Positions 1 through 9,194 are shown, numbered from the stretch's first letter. The stretch is DNA of 64,000 nt from Rs1 sp038900335 (GCA_038900335.1 JBBMRB010000002.1:397218-461217), one strand, 5' to 3'. The notes: generated by a model from the letters alone, not told the origin. Made by a program: numbers and translations.

Positions 1-2
1 TG

Positions 3-905
3 TCCTTGTTTACACTATTAGATATTTTTCAAGCGATATCTGATCGACGTACTATTCAAGCACACTTTCCATTACGTGGTTTGTTACAAAGCGTTAAGTT
101 ACTTGCCAGCATTTTAACAGGTATCTTAATTGTATCGTTGTTAATGGATAAATCCCCGCTTATATTACTCAGTGGTTTAGGTGCGTTATCAGCGGTATTA
201 CTGTTAGTTTTTAAGGACCCTATTCTTGGTTTAGTGGCGGGTATTCAGCTTTCGGCCAATAACATGTTGACCGTAGGTGACTGGCTTGAAATGCCAAAAT
301 ATGGTGCTGACGGAGATGTTGTCGATATTGCATTGACGACAGTTAAAGTAAGAAATTGGGACAAAACCATTACCACTATTCCCACTTATGCACTAATTTC
401 TGATTCCTTTAAAAACTGGCGAGGAATGTCAGAATCAGGTGGGCGAAGAATAAAGCGTAGTATTCATGTCGAAATGAGTAGCGTATGTTTTTTAGATAAA
501 ACACAAATAGAAGCACTTAAAAAGGCACAACTCTTAAGTGATTACATTAGCAGCAAAGTCCCTGTTATCGATAAAGAAAATCTAGATAAAAACCTTGATA
601 TGACCGTTTTACAAAATGGTCGTCGTCTTACTAACGTTGGCACCTTTAGACAATATTTATCATCATACTTAAAAAAGCATCCTGGTATCCACCAAGAAAT
701 GACTTTGATTGTTAGACAATTAGAACCTAGCAGTAATGGTTTACCAATCCAGGTTTACGCTTTTACTAACACCACCAGTTGGAATGAGTACGAGGATATC
801 CAATCAGATATTTTTGATCATATTATCGCAGTAATGCCAGCGTTTTATCTTAAGATTCATGAATCACCTACTGGCAATGATATTCGATTACTTGTAAAAC
901 CATAA
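3..905 (+). CDS. MscS-family mechanosensitive channel (YbdG-like), 5'-truncated by window edge
   Basis: This is the C-terminal part of an inner-membrane mechanosensitive channel that would release solutes on hypo-osmotic shock. The frame is open to the left edge, so the N-terminus and some membrane helices lie outside; the visible part is about 300 residues against roughly 415 for Escherichia coli YbdG. A Gly/Ala-rich pore helix (GLGALSAVLLLVFKDP, near residue 58) is followed by the MscS beta domain (GDWLEMP, then NWDKTITTIPT near residue 117) and a long cytoplasmic tail. The order pore helix, beta domain, NWD motif is typical of the family, and the insert-rich tail resembles YbdG rather than short MscS. 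The first TTG seen at base 6 is not believed to be the real start. An osmotic-stress role fits the solute-rich life implied by the neighbouring genes. Confidence 0.85.
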   Translation, partial: SLFTLLDIFQAISDRRTIQAHFPLRGLLQSVKLLASILTGILIVSLLMDKSPLILLSGLGALSAVLLLVFKDPILGLVAGIQLSANNMLTVGDWLEMPKYGADGDVVDIALTTVKVRNWDKTITTIPTYALISDSFKNWRGMSESGGRRIKRSIHVEMSSVCFLDKTQIEALKKAQLLSDYISSKVPVIDKENLDKNLDMTVLQNGRRLTNVGTFRQYLSSYLKKHPGIHQEMTLIVRQLEPSSNGLPIQVYAFTNTTSWNEYEDIQSDIFDHIIAVMPAFYLKIHESPTGNDIRLLVKP

Positions 906-1514
906 TGTAATTTTTTGCAGGCAAAAGAACAGTTTCACCCCTCTAAAAGTAAAAAAATAGAGCACTCATCAACCGGAAAGACTTGGCGAATGACACCTAT
1001 AAAGCTCAGTGTTTATATGCCTTCCTATGTTTTATTAGATAATATTTAACTCATATTTAATTATAATTGTGAGTTAAATTTATATCTAAAAACATCCTCA
1101 CTATCAATCCTTCCCATTATACACTTGCTTATTTTTTGCGTTTTCAAGGTCTATTATTCTGGTCCAATCCCGTCGGAGACTTAATTTTGAGATAATAACG
1201 TCAATAAATTAAGGAAAGGAAATGATATGAGCTTAAAAAATCAAACAAAAGTTACCCTCAATAATTTAAGAATGAGGCTGTTCTTATGGTGACAAAACAG
1301 ATGAGCTATATAAAACGACAGGAAACGCCCATAGAAAACATTAAAATATTGGATAATTATTAATTGTTATTTATTGATAACCTTTGAGTAACCACATTAT
1401 TTTTTCGCAGATTAACGCATCATTGAGAACAGTTATATCTGGTAAATCACGCTATCATCTAAGTCATTGCCATGACAACGACTTAGATATTATTAAAAAC
1501 CAGCTAGTGAAGGG
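906..1514. other. Gene-poor spacer
   Basis: About 600 AT-rich bases between the channel gene and lhgO with no convincing gene. A short open stretch from the ATG at 1227 (beginning MSLKNQTKVTLNN) is preceded by an AAGGAAAGG sequence resembling a ribosome binding site but stops after about 20 codons, so it may be the relic of a deleted gene. I saw no intrinsic terminator with a clear T-run here. Confidence 0.4.
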
Positions 1515-2726
1515 TCAAGTAAGATGTTTTTGCTGCACTTTATCGCAGATATATTTACCGATAGGAATGGCAGATGTTGCCGCTGGTGATGGTGCATTAC
1601 AGACATGTAGGGAGCGGGCACTCTCAGCAAACAGAAAATCATGCACTAAAGAGCCATCTTTCATCACAGCTTGCGCTCTAATACCGGCTGGATAAGCTTG
1701 TAAGTCACTGACCTTTAAACGAGGGCAATACTTTTGCACTAATTTTAAATATCCAGGCTTGTACCAAGAGTTTTTGGTTTCGATCAAGCCAGTAAAGAAG
1801 TGTTTTTGTAGCACTCGCCAAAAACCTGTAAAGCGCACCATATCCCAAATGTCAGTCAATGATATATTAACTTTAGCATAGCCCTCTCGTTTCCACCCTT
1901 GTACCGCGTTAGGCCCCACCGTGACACTTCCATCGATCATGCGTGTCAAATGCACCCCTAAAAATGGCAGTTCGGGATTAGGTATTGGGTAGATCAAATG
2001 GTTAACTATATTGTTATATTTATCAGCTAGACGATAATATTCACCTCGAAAAGGGATAATTTGAAAGTCAGTCGCTATACCTAGCATTTTCGTGGTGCGA
2101 TCAGCCATTAAGCCTGAACAAGTAATTAAAAACCGAGTATTAAAGCTTACTGTTTGACCTTGATGCTGTGCCTGTACCTGCACATGCTCTGTTGTTTCTT
2201 TCAATGACACTACTTTATGGTTAAGCCTAGCGTCACCACCTGCTTTAACAAAACACTCTGCCATTTTAGTGGTGATCTGCTGATAATTAACAATCGCTGT
2301 ATCTTTGACGAATATAGCACCTTCACCAATAATGTTGGGCTCACGTTGCTTGAGCTGTTTAGCATCTAACAATTCAACATCTATACCATTTTCTACACAG
2401 CGCTCAAACAGAGCATTCATACGTTCTACTTCAACACTGTTGGTAGCTACCAGCATTTTACCACATTGATTATAGGGGATATTATGTTCTTGGCAAAAAG
2501 CGCGTGTCGCTGCCACTCCCTCTTTACAAAATTGAGCTTTTAAACTACCAGGCGCGTAATAAACGCCCGCGTGTACTACACCGCTGTTGTGTCCAGTTTG
2601 ATGAACACTGTAGTTAGCCTCTTTCTCTAGTACTAAAATACGCTTATCGGCAAATCGCTGCTTTAACTGCCAGGCTGTCGACATACCGACAATGCCTGCG
2701 CCGATAATTATATAATCGTATGTCAT
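1515..2726 (-). CDS. lhgO: L-2-hydroxyglutarate oxidase/dehydrogenase
   Basis: FAD enzyme of the DAO fold that oxidises L-2-hydroxyglutarate to 2-oxoglutarate and passes electrons to the membrane quinone pool. The N-terminus reads MTYDYIIIGAGIVGMSTAW, a Rossmann FAD motif, followed by the LEKE and HNSGVVHAGVYY signatures typical of LhgO (YgaF); length (about 403 residues) is normal. The ATG at 2726 is preferred to the one four codons upstream (2738) because family members start only one or two residues before the YDY/YDF strand. It lies directly downstream of glaH, which makes its substrate from glutarate, as in the E. coli csiD-lhgO operon. An intrinsic terminator between the two genes suggests that only part of glaH transcription reaches lhgO. 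No gabDT-like genes follow, unlike E. coli. Confidence 0.92.
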   Translation of the reverse strand: MTYDYIIIGAGIVGMSTAWQLKQRFADKRILVLEKEANYSVHQTGHNSGVVHAGVYYAPGSLKAQFCKEGVAATRAFCQEHNIPYNQCGKMLVATNSVEVERMNALFERCVENGIDVELLDAKQLKQREPNIIGEGAIFVKDTAIVNYQQITTKMAECFVKAGGDARLNHKVVSLKETTEHVQVQAQHQGQTVSFNTRFLITCSGLMADRTTKMLGIATDFQIIPFRGEYYRLADKYNNIVNHLIYPIPNPELPFLGVHLTRMIDGSVTVGPNAVQGWKREGYAKVNISLTDIWDMVRFTGFWRVLQKHFFTGLIETKNSWYKPGYLKLVQKYCPRLKVSDLQAYPAGIRAQAVMKDGSLVHDFLFAESARSLHVCNAPSPAATSAIPIGKYICDKVQQKHLT

Positions 2727-2787
2727 AATTAATCTCATTCATAGTTGCTGGTTCTGAAGATAACGTTCAGCTGCAAGGTATTATTAA

Positions 2788-2823
2788 ATAAAAAAAGCGG
2801 GCTGCAATAAGTAGACCCGCTAA
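2788..2823 (-). terminator. Intrinsic terminator downstream of glaH
   Basis: On the minus strand a GC-rich stem (AGCGGG paired with CCCGCT) is followed by a run of seven T. It sits 15 bases past the glaH stop and about 60 bases before the lhgO start, so it would act between two functionally linked genes and lower lhgO expression relative to glaH. Confidence 0.7.
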
Positions 2824-2838
2824 TAATAGCACTGTGTG

Positions 2839-3792
2839 CTATAGGGTGAAATGGCCGCGCTGACGCAGCAGTTCACGTTTTAATTCTGGATGAGGTACAA
2901 ACTTATCACGCCCGTGTAACCAGCAATGGTTTTGTGCAATCAGCATTGACCCTACCGGTAAAGGCACTGCAATATAATTAGGCTCAGCCTCTAAAGACTT
3001 ACCCATTTCATAAAGATAACGCCCTTGCGCCATATTTTGCGGTTCCACAAATTGGTCTATAAATAACATATGAGGCTTACCCTGCTCATCTTCTTCAAAG
3101 AAAACAGGGTGAACAACATCAGCCTCGACGTTTTTAGACTTTGGTGCACTCCATACCATGTCTTGTTTGGCCATTGGGTGATAGTAAAACTTATCCAGTT
3201 CTTGCCAATCATCAACATGAAGTAGAAGCGATTCACCGCCTTGAATGTTTTCCTCTGCTAATTTTTGCATCAATACAAAATCAGTACGCTCATTAACATA
3301 GGTGCCATCATTGTGTAATTCCATACGACGATGCGCTTGGCGTAAATAACTGTCAGAGTTATCAATATTGCGAACCGTAAAACGCGCGTAGTACTTCCCA
3401 TACATTGAGTCGTGATTGGGCATGCCTATTAAATGCGATATCGCGGTCGAAAGCTTAATATCAAATTCAGTGCGCAACTCTGCAGATTCAATATCTGGCT
3501 GACCTTCATATTCTAATAAAAACGCAGCGCGACTGCGATCTCTAATAATTTGATTAAGCGCTTCAGCTAATGTTTGCTCGCTAATCTGGTCTAAAATATG
3601 AGCAATTTCAAACCGTAAAAATGGTTTATACTCAATTGCTTGCACAGGCCAGTGAGCTGTTTGCTGACAAAAAGCTTGTATTGTTTTTTCACTAAGTGTG
3701 ATCACTTGCAAACGTTTACTTACTGAGTGCGCTGCTATTGAAAATCCTACGGCCTTTAATCCAATAGGAGCAGCCTGAAATTGCACAGTCAT
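2839..3792 (-). CDS. glaH: Glutarate 2-hydroxylase (CsiD/GlaH)
   Basis: Non-haem Fe(II)/2-oxoglutarate dioxygenase that hydroxylates glutarate to L-2-hydroxyglutarate, the end of the lysine to cadaverine to glutarate route. The 317-residue length matches the family, and the iron facial triad is visible: His160 and Asp162 in ELHNDGTYV and His293 in CWLHGRDKF, with a C-terminal ELKRELLRQRG containing the Arg expected to bind the 2-oxoglutarate carboxylate. It is followed by lhgO, which oxidises its product, and is divergent from a GntR regulator across a 170-base spacer that contains palindromes. Together these make a compact lysine-derived glutarate module. Confidence 0.93.
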   Translation of the reverse strand: MTVQFQAAPIGLKAVGFSIAAHSVSKRLQVITLSEKTIQAFCQQTAHWPVQAIEYKPFLRFEIAHILDQISEQTLAEALNQIIRDRSRAAFLLEYEGQPDIESAELRTEFDIKLSTAISHLIGMPNHDSMYGKYYARFTVRNIDNSDSYLRQAHRRMELHNDGTYVNERTDFVLMQKLAEENIQGGESLLLHVDDWQELDKFYYHPMAKQDMVWSAPKSKNVEADVVHPVFFEEDEQGKPHMLFIDQFVEPQNMAQGRYLYEMGKSLEAEPNYIAVPLPVGSMLIAQNHCWLHGRDKFVPHPELKRELLRQRGHFTL

Positions 3793-3828
3793 TTCTTATT
3801 CCTTTTAGTCAATGCTTTAGTGATTGTA

Positions 3829-3858
3829 TATTCGACATAAGCGAATAATGTCGACATT
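3829..3858. promoter_or_regulatory. Candidate GntR operator in the glaH/glaR spacer
   Basis: Two overlapping symmetric elements lie between the divergent glaH and GntR genes: TATTCG and CGAATA separated by 7 bases (3829-3847), and the perfect 12-base palindrome AATGTCGACATT (3847-3858). FadR-type GntR dimers bind short inverted repeats, and the position suits control of both promoters. Seen directly as sequence; the binding role is inference. Confidence 0.45.
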
Positions 3859-3962
3859 ATACCAACACGTCAACAATTTTATTAAATTTCTTACTTAACT
3901 ATTGGTTTCACTTACCTTAAAATACATTGCATAGATAATTATCGTTTCACTAAGGCGCACCA

Positions 3963-4679
3963 ATGACACAAGCCAATAGCTTATCAAACCAGCTACCTAG
4001 CACAGCTAAAACAGCCAACCAAAAAGATAACTTTGCGGCGCAAGTGATGGCACGATTAAAACAAGATATTCTCAGTGGTTATTTTAAGCCTGGCGAAAAG
4101 CTTAGAATGAGCCGACTCAAAGAGCGCTACAGTGTTGGTATTAGTCCATTGCGCGAAGCACTCTCGCAATTGCTAATAGAACAGTTAGTCGTCGTCGAGA
4201 ATCAACGAGGCTTTACGGTACACCCTATCTCTAAAGCAGAATTGATTGATATTTACCAAACGCGAGCTCAAATAGAGCAATTATGCATTGAATTGGCAAT
4301 AGAACACGGCAACGATGATTGGGAGGCAGGTATCATTGCTGCGGCGCACAGCATGCGAAAATACCATTCTAAATTAGAACAGGACCCGCAGGAGTGGGAA
4401 CGTCGCCATCAGGCATTTCATACAGCCATAGCCAGTGGTTGCCAATCACCTACTCTATTACATGTGCGACGTGCACTTTATGAAAAAGCTTCACGTTATC
4501 GCAACCTATGGCTACAAGATAATATGATGCAGCGCAGTGTCTTTGATGACAACCAGAAAGAACACGATCAATTGATTGATGCACTTATCGACAAGCGCAC
4601 ACAATGTGCAAAAACACTCATTAAAGACCACTTATTAGGGCCCAGTCGACTACTATCGCAAAGTGTCAGCTTTGATTAA
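3963..4679 (+). CDS. glaR: GntR/FadR-family regulator of the glutarate genes (GlaR/CsiR-like)
   Basis: A 238-residue FadR-subfamily GntR regulator. An N-terminal winged helix (about residues 25-90: ARLKQDILSGYFKPGEKL, then LREALSQLLIEQLV and the wing ENQRGFTVHP) is followed by an all-helical FCD ligand domain with RAQIEQLC and the conserved His-bearing HQAFHTAI helix. It is divergent from glaH, matching the role of E. coli CsiR/GlaR, which represses the csiD operon and is relieved by glutarate. The first 20 residues are a low-complexity, Ser/Asn/Gln-rich leader. Its 3' end overlaps, tail to tail, a decayed LysR remnant on the other strand. Confidence 0.85.
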   Translation: MTQANSLSNQLPSTAKTANQKDNFAAQVMARLKQDILSGYFKPGEKLRMSRLKERYSVGISPLREALSQLLIEQLVVVENQRGFTVHPISKAELIDIYQTRAQIEQLCIELAIEHGNDDWEAGIIAAAHSMRKYHSKLEQDPQEWERRHQAFHTAIASGCQSPTLLHVRRALYEKASRYRNLWLQDNMMQRSVFDDNQKEHDQLIDALIDKRTQCAKTLIKDHLLGPSRLLSQSVSFD

Positions 4680-4920
4680 ATTTAGCAACTTGAGCCCGTA
4701 GCAATTCCAGGAATAGATCTCGTGGTTTATTAACCTTTCCAGTACGGCGACTAATGACAGCAATCTGCACTTCATAATATTTACTTTCTGGCAATATTGC
4801 TTTTAGGGGGATTACCGTACGTCATCGACACTTTTAACCGCTGCACAAGCATTACTAGCAACAGCACTTAACCCCAATCACATTAAAGGCTGCTATTTAT
4901 TACCCCTTAAGTTAAGTTGA
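4666..4920 (-). pseudogene. Remnant of a LysR-family regulator (C-terminal end)
   Basis: Reading the minus strand gives, in two frames joined by a shift near 4815, VASNACAAVKSVDDVR then VIPLKAILPESKYYEVQIAV and SRRTGKVNKPRDLFLELLRA, ending AQVAKFNQS and a stop. This resembles the last part of a LysR effector domain with its closing helix. No start or helix-turn-helix half remains, and the 3' end runs into the convergent glaR stop. I read it as a broken regulator gene; the family call rests on the tail pattern only. Confidence 0.45.
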
Positions 4921-4961
4921 GTAGTTTCTTATATTACCCCCAACCCCCCCCTTATGTTAAT

Positions 4962-5126
4962 ACAAAAAAAGCCCGTAAAGCAATGCTTTACGGGCTTTTT
5001 GGAACCTAGTGAGGTTCTATAAAACGGGTGGGCTTTGCTTACATCATGCCGCCCATGTAAACATAAACCATTGATATAAATTTATTTATTAAATTAAAAT
5101 TTATTAAAACACCCTAGTTTATACCC
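4962..5126. repeat. Dispersed ~165-bp repeat, copy 1 (terminator plus groEL-tail-like segment)
   Basis: Nearly the same sequence recurs at 31436-31595. Both copies hold a strong hairpin (gcccgtaaagca / tgctttacgggc), the string GGAACCTAGTGAGGTTCTAT, and an AT-rich tail ending in AAACACCCTA. After the hairpin this copy contains gcttacatcatgccgcccat, identical for 20 bases to the reverse complement of the groEL 3' end at 61510-61529 (codons for MGGMM and stop). The repeat may therefore derive from the terminator region of a lost groEL copy. Confidence 0.7.
4966..5000 (-). terminator. Bidirectional intrinsic terminator after soxG
   Basis: A 12-bp nearly perfect hairpin (gcccgtaaagca with tgctttacgggc) flanked by an A-run on the left and a T-run on the right, so it can act in both directions. 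On the minus strand it lies about 215 bases beyond the soxG stop and would end the sox transcript. Confidence 0.75.
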
Positions 5127-5215
5127 TATTAGTTCATACTTTCTAACGCTCCATGTTACGCCTAGTTTCAATAGAGGTTAATTACAGCACCACTTTAATC
5201 ACTCTTTTCCTATGT

Positions 5216-5899
5216 TTAAGCTACATTACTTGCAGCTAAGATACCTACCTCTTTACCACCAAATTCTTGCATTGCATCTAACAGACAATCCCATAGATAT
5301 TCTGCCGCCGCGCTATCGCATAAAAGGCTAAAACAAGACTGAGCATTAAACTGATGATGAACCACGATGACATTAACTCTCGCAGCAGAGGTTTGGGCAA
5401 TGCTGCCAACAGGAAAAGCTGCAATACTTAAATCTACACCGCAAAGCTTCGCCATAATGTGTGACAAATGCTTACCGCTGAGTAACATCCAAGCATGGCT
5501 ATCCTGACAATACAGAGGGAAACACTGCTGTTTAGGGGTATTAGCAGCCAATATTTTATCGATATTGGCATGACCAGCCCTTTGCGCGTTTGGATTAGCG
5601 AGAATCCAAAACTCTTTTTGGCTCAAACGTAAAACTAACTCGCCATTAGCTGATACTTCTACTTGATTTGGCTTCGCTGGGACAGGTAGGTCTGCACTGC
5701 GTAAATGATCAGCAGCATTCAAACCACGAAAGCCTGTTCTCAATAAGTTGGACAAATCAGACAAACCGCTATTGCCCACTTGCTCCTGTGCTGATTGCAC
5801 AGCAAGAGCAGAGTCTGCGATTTCTATATATTCATTTGCAGTGAGTTTATGGTAAATAAAACTGCGCTTGTTAAATTCTTGTGGGGTAATGGCAGACAT
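5216..5899 (-). CDS. soxG: Sarcosine oxidase gamma subunit
   Basis: Last gene of a soxBDAG operon. The gamma subunit contributes to the heterotetramer that oxidises sarcosine to glycine while giving the methyl carbon to tetrahydrofolate. The 227-residue product is divergent in sequence, as gamma subunits usually are, but keeps the family layout: a central LADxxxLRL-type strand (LVLRLSQKEFWILA), then HAWMLLSGKHLSHIMAKLCG near residue 135, and a C-terminal YLWDCLLDAMQEFGG helix. The call rests mainly on position immediately after soxA (53-base gap) and on these patterns. Transcription ends at the hairpin near 4970-5000. Confidence 0.8.
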   Translation of the reverse strand: MSAITPQEFNKRSFIYHKLTANEYIEIADSALAVQSAQEQVGNSGLSDLSNLLRTGFRGLNAADHLRSADLPVPAKPNQVEVSANGELVLRLSQKEFWILANPNAQRAGHANIDKILAANTPKQQCFPLYCQDSHAWMLLSGKHLSHIMAKLCGVDLSIAAFPVGSIAQTSAARVNVIVVHHQFNAQSCFSLLCDSAAAEYLWDCLLDAMQEFGGKEVGILAASNVA

Positions 5900-5952
5900 T
5901 AGTATCCGCTCCTCTTCAATTTGTAAGTATCAACACTGTTCACTCTGCTAAT

Positions 5953-8892
5953 CTACATCTGCTGTCTTAAATTATCAGGGTCGTAAAAGGGAAGCTTTAC
6001 CACCTCTGCCTTTATCAATTCACCGCTATCTACTTTTATGTAGATGCTGTCACCTAATGCACATTGATTTATTCCAGCAAAAGCCATACCTATAGTCATA
6101 TCTAAACTAGGCGAATACTCGCAGGAGGTAATGTTACCCGTTATTTTGCTGGTGACATTATTATCCGCTAATACCAAATGCCCTTCTTTAGGCTGGTCTT
6201 GTACTTTTATATGCGCTGGCAATTTAAAGCCAACTAATTTTCGGCTCTGTGGCTGGGCCTGTAAGATATCAATGGAGCGGCGACCGATAAAAAAGGGCTT
6301 TTTACGACTGATCGCCCAGTCCAGAGAGAGCTCCCCTGGATGACTCATACTGTCAGTATCTTGGCTGACAATAATATGGCCTTTTTCTAAGCGTAATAAT
6401 CGTTGGGTCTCTACCCCAAAAGGGCGAATATCAAATGCTTTACCCGCCTCCATCAACATGTCCCACAAAGCCTCGCCGTAACGGGCGGGTACATGTATTT
6501 CAAAACCTAACTCTCCGACAAAACCAACTCTTAAGAAACGCGCCGGTATTTGACCTACATGGCCTTCTCGATAGGCCAAATAAGGGAAAGCTTCAGAACT
6601 TAAATCAATATCGTCTACCAACAACTCTAATACTTTGCGCGCATCTGGCCCAGCTACATTAACAGCGGATAACGCGGAGGTAACATTGCTTATATCTACA
6701 TCTAGGCGCCACTGTGCATTCCATCTTAGCATTTCTCGATAGACATTCTCGACACCACTGGTCGTAGCGGTTACATAGAAATGCTCATCGCTAATACGAC
6801 ATGAAACACCATCATCTATCACCACACCGTGTTCGTTCGTCAGCACGGCATAGCGGGTTTTACCCACAGGCTGTTTCAAAAAGGCAAAGGTGAATATACG
6901 ATTCATCAACTCTGCGGCATCAGGACCACGTAACTCAATGCCCCCTAATGTACTTACATCAATGATTCCTACTTTAGTTCGCACATGCACTGACTCATCT
7001 TGCATGCACTGATCTCTGTCTTTTGCTTGCCCATAAAAAGCAGGCCGTTGCCAATTGCCCGCAGGCATCATTTTAGCCCCCAAGGCTAAATGTCTACGAT
7101 GCATAGTGGTACGTCTGTATGGATCAAAAATACGCCCGGCGAGATGAGCCAGTTTTTCAGGGGAAAATGGTGGCCTTGCCGTAGTGACACCAGTTTGTGT
7201 CACATTTCTATCGGTAGCATCCGCCACTAGTCTTGCCGTCGGCAAAGCTGAATGCCGCCCTTGAGAGGGCCCCATACCTACGGTCGAAAAACGCTTGACC
7301 AACTGAATATCGCGATAGCCTAAGCGGGTGGCGTTGACAATATCCCTTGCTTGTAAATCTTCATCAAAATCAACAAAGTCTTTGCCTTTTGGGTGACTAA
7401 ATATTGGCCAGTGGAAATTGACACGACGCTGACATTCAACACTTGGAAGTACCTTATCAAGGGCTAAACCGATATTATGTAAGGCATTAATAGCAGCACG
7501 TTCGCCATCGTTTAACACGGCAGTTAAATCGTGAATAGCATTCACTGACCCAGCAATATGTAGGTGCGCTGGTAGGTTTTTTAATGAAAATTCAGAACCT
7601 TGATCATCATAACTTAGCTGTGCTCCCGCTTGACAAAGCAGTTGATATACAGGCATATAACCCGCGGACATACAGAGTAAATCACAGTCAATTTTGAAGC
7701 CATTCGCGCTAACTTCTCCCTGGCCAGTAATAGAGCGCACATTAACACCTTTAACTTTTTTGTTGCCTTTGCTGGCAATCGCCTCATAGACGGTATGGCC
7801 AGTAAACACCTCTATATTATGCGCTGACAACGACACTTTACACTGCTGCGATGCAATGTCTTTATCTTCTCGCATATCGACAACGGCTGCGACCTTAACG
7901 CCTTGCTCTAGTAACTCTAGCGCTGTCAAATAGCCATCGTCATTACCGGTTAAGACTACCGCGTTATCGCCGGGTTTAACCGCATAATGCTTCATCAAAC
8001 GCATCGCGGCACTGCTCATCATAATGCCGGGCAAATCATTGTTGCGAAAAACCACATGCTGCTCAAACGATCCAGAGGCAACAATGCACTCACGAGCACG
8101 CACTTTGAACATCCTGTTGCCTTGAATCACCGGTAAGTAGTTATCAGTAAACCAGCCATTACAAGAGGCATTAACCAGCACTTTGATACGCTCATTTTGT
8201 GCCACTTGAGTCAACAGCTGCTCTTTAAGCGCGAGTGCCTGCACCCCTTCTTCATCAAAACGGTGATAAGTAAGCGAGCCACCTAATACAGGCTGCTCTT
8301 CCACTAACAGCACTGTTGCACCAGCTTGTGCTGCGGTGATAGCAGCGTTAAGACCTGCAGGGCCTGAACCAACAACCACCACATCGTAAAATAAATATTC
8401 TTTATCGTAATACTCAGGCTTAAAAGTTAAATCCAACTCTCCTAATCCAGCCTTTTTACGAATAGTCGGCTCCCAATATTTCCAGCTGTCCTTATACTTA
8501 GAAAAAGGCATTTTGTAGAAAGAGCGGTAATAGAAACCTACTGGCATAAATCTGGAAAAATGCCCAAGAAAAGAATCCGAATCATTCGCCAATGAGCCAT
8601 TACAATTTTGACCTGTCGCTATTAAACCATTTTTGATTGCAATCCTATCCGCCAAGACATTGGGCTCACCTTGCAGCTGTACTAAGGTATTTGCATCTTG
8701 CCCAGCCATGGTGAGTGGCCCTCTAGGACGATGGTATTTAAAAGATCGGGACATCAACCACTGCTGATTTGCCGCTAATGCACTCGCTAAAGTATCTCCT
8801 TCTAACCCTTGAAACTGCTTACCTTCAAAGCTAAAACTTATGGATTTGCTACGATCAATTAATAAACCCATAGGCGAGTTTAATCTGTTCAT
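5953..8892 (-). CDS. soxA: Sarcosine oxidase alpha subunit
   Basis: A 979-residue large subunit of heterotetrameric sarcosine oxidase. N-terminal ferredoxin-like region (FEGKQFQGLEGDTLASALAA, then SFKYHRPRG) without the iron-sulphur cysteines, as usual for SoxA; an NAD/FAD Rossmann domain near residue 173 (VVVGSGPAGLNAAI); a second dinucleotide region (VVLTGNDDGYLTALELLEQG); and a C-terminal aminomethyltransferase (GcvT-like) domain from about residue 590 that binds tetrahydrofolate and captures the methyl group as 5,10-methylene-THF. The start codon overlaps the soxD stop by four bases (ATGA), indicating translational coupling. Order B-D-A-G is canonical. Confidence 0.95.
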   Translation of the reverse strand: MNRLNSPMGLLIDRSKSISFSFEGKQFQGLEGDTLASALAANQQWLMSRSFKYHRPRGPLTMAGQDANTLVQLQGEPNVLADRIAIKNGLIATGQNCNGSLANDSDSFLGHFSRFMPVGFYYRSFYKMPFSKYKDSWKYWEPTIRKKAGLGELDLTFKPEYYDKEYLFYDVVVVGSGPAGLNAAITAAQAGATVLLVEEQPVLGGSLTYHRFDEEGVQALALKEQLLTQVAQNERIKVLVNASCNGWFTDNYLPVIQGNRMFKVRARECIVASGSFEQHVVFRNNDLPGIMMSSAAMRLMKHYAVKPGDNAVVLTGNDDGYLTALELLEQGVKVAAVVDMREDKDIASQQCKVSLSAHNIEVFTGHTVYEAIASKGNKKVKGVNVRSITGQGEVSANGFKIDCDLLCMSAGYMPVYQLLCQAGAQLSYDDQGSEFSLKNLPAHLHIAGSVNAIHDLTAVLNDGERAAINALHNIGLALDKVLPSVECQRRVNFHWPIFSHPKGKDFVDFDEDLQARDIVNATRLGYRDIQLVKRFSTVGMGPSQGRHSALPTARLVADATDRNVTQTGVTTARPPFSPEKLAHLAGRIFDPYRRTTMHRRHLALGAKMMPAGNWQRPAFYGQAKDRDQCMQDESVHVRTKVGIIDVSTLGGIELRGPDAAELMNRIFTFAFLKQPVGKTRYAVLTNEHGVVIDDGVSCRISDEHFYVTATTSGVENVYREMLRWNAQWRLDVDISNVTSALSAVNVAGPDARKVLELLVDDIDLSSEAFPYLAYREGHVGQIPARFLRVGFVGELGFEIHVPARYGEALWDMLMEAGKAFDIRPFGVETQRLLRLEKGHIIVSQDTDSMSHPGELSLDWAISRKKPFFIGRRSIDILQAQPQSRKLVGFKLPAHIKVQDQPKEGHLVLADNNVTSKITGNITSCEYSPSLDMTIGMAFAGINQCALGDSIYIKVDSGELIKAEVVKLPFYDPDNLRQQM

Positions 8893-9194
8893 AATGAGCC
8901 CTCTACACTTTCTGGCATCTCAAAATCGATACGTTGATTAAACATTTCACTAGCATCAAAAGTACGTATAACCTCATCACTGACGGTATGTCGCTGCGCT
9001 ATAAACCAGTAACCAGAGGGTGCATGTAACCACCATTCAGTCACTACACCGGCTTCATTGTATGAATAAAAAACGTAGTCAGCCCATTCTCGGTCAGTAC
9101 AAGTGGTAGAGTTTGGCATTTCACGCACTTCACCACCATGCACGAACTCGCTGATATTGCGTGGCCCATTTAATGGACAATTCATGATTTTCAT
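8889..9194 (-). CDS. soxD: Sarcosine oxidase delta subunit, variant with an incomplete zinc site
   Basis: A 101-residue delta subunit recognised by CPLNGPRNISEFVHGGE at the N-terminus, EWADYVFY in the middle, and WWLHAPSGYWF followed by RHTV. Characterised delta subunits bind zinc with Cys6, Cys9, His59 and Cys63. Here Cys6 and the histidine remain, but the second cysteine is Asn9 and the last is absent from HAPSGYWF. So either the metal is lost or it is held differently. The gene lies 30 bases after soxB and overlaps soxA by four bases. Similar CPLNG-type delta subunits may form their own subfamily; I could not check this. Confidence 0.9.
   Translation of the reverse strand: MKIMNCPLNGPRNISEFVHGGEVREMPNSTTCTDREWADYVFYSYNEAGVVTEWWLHAPSGYWFIAQRHTVSDEVIRTFDASEMFNQRIDFEMPESVEGSL

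Noticed and set aside
1384..1695. 103-codon plus-strand frame overlapping the lhgO 3' end
   Set aside because: Begins with TTG, overlaps a well-supported gene in antisense and has no recognisable domain.
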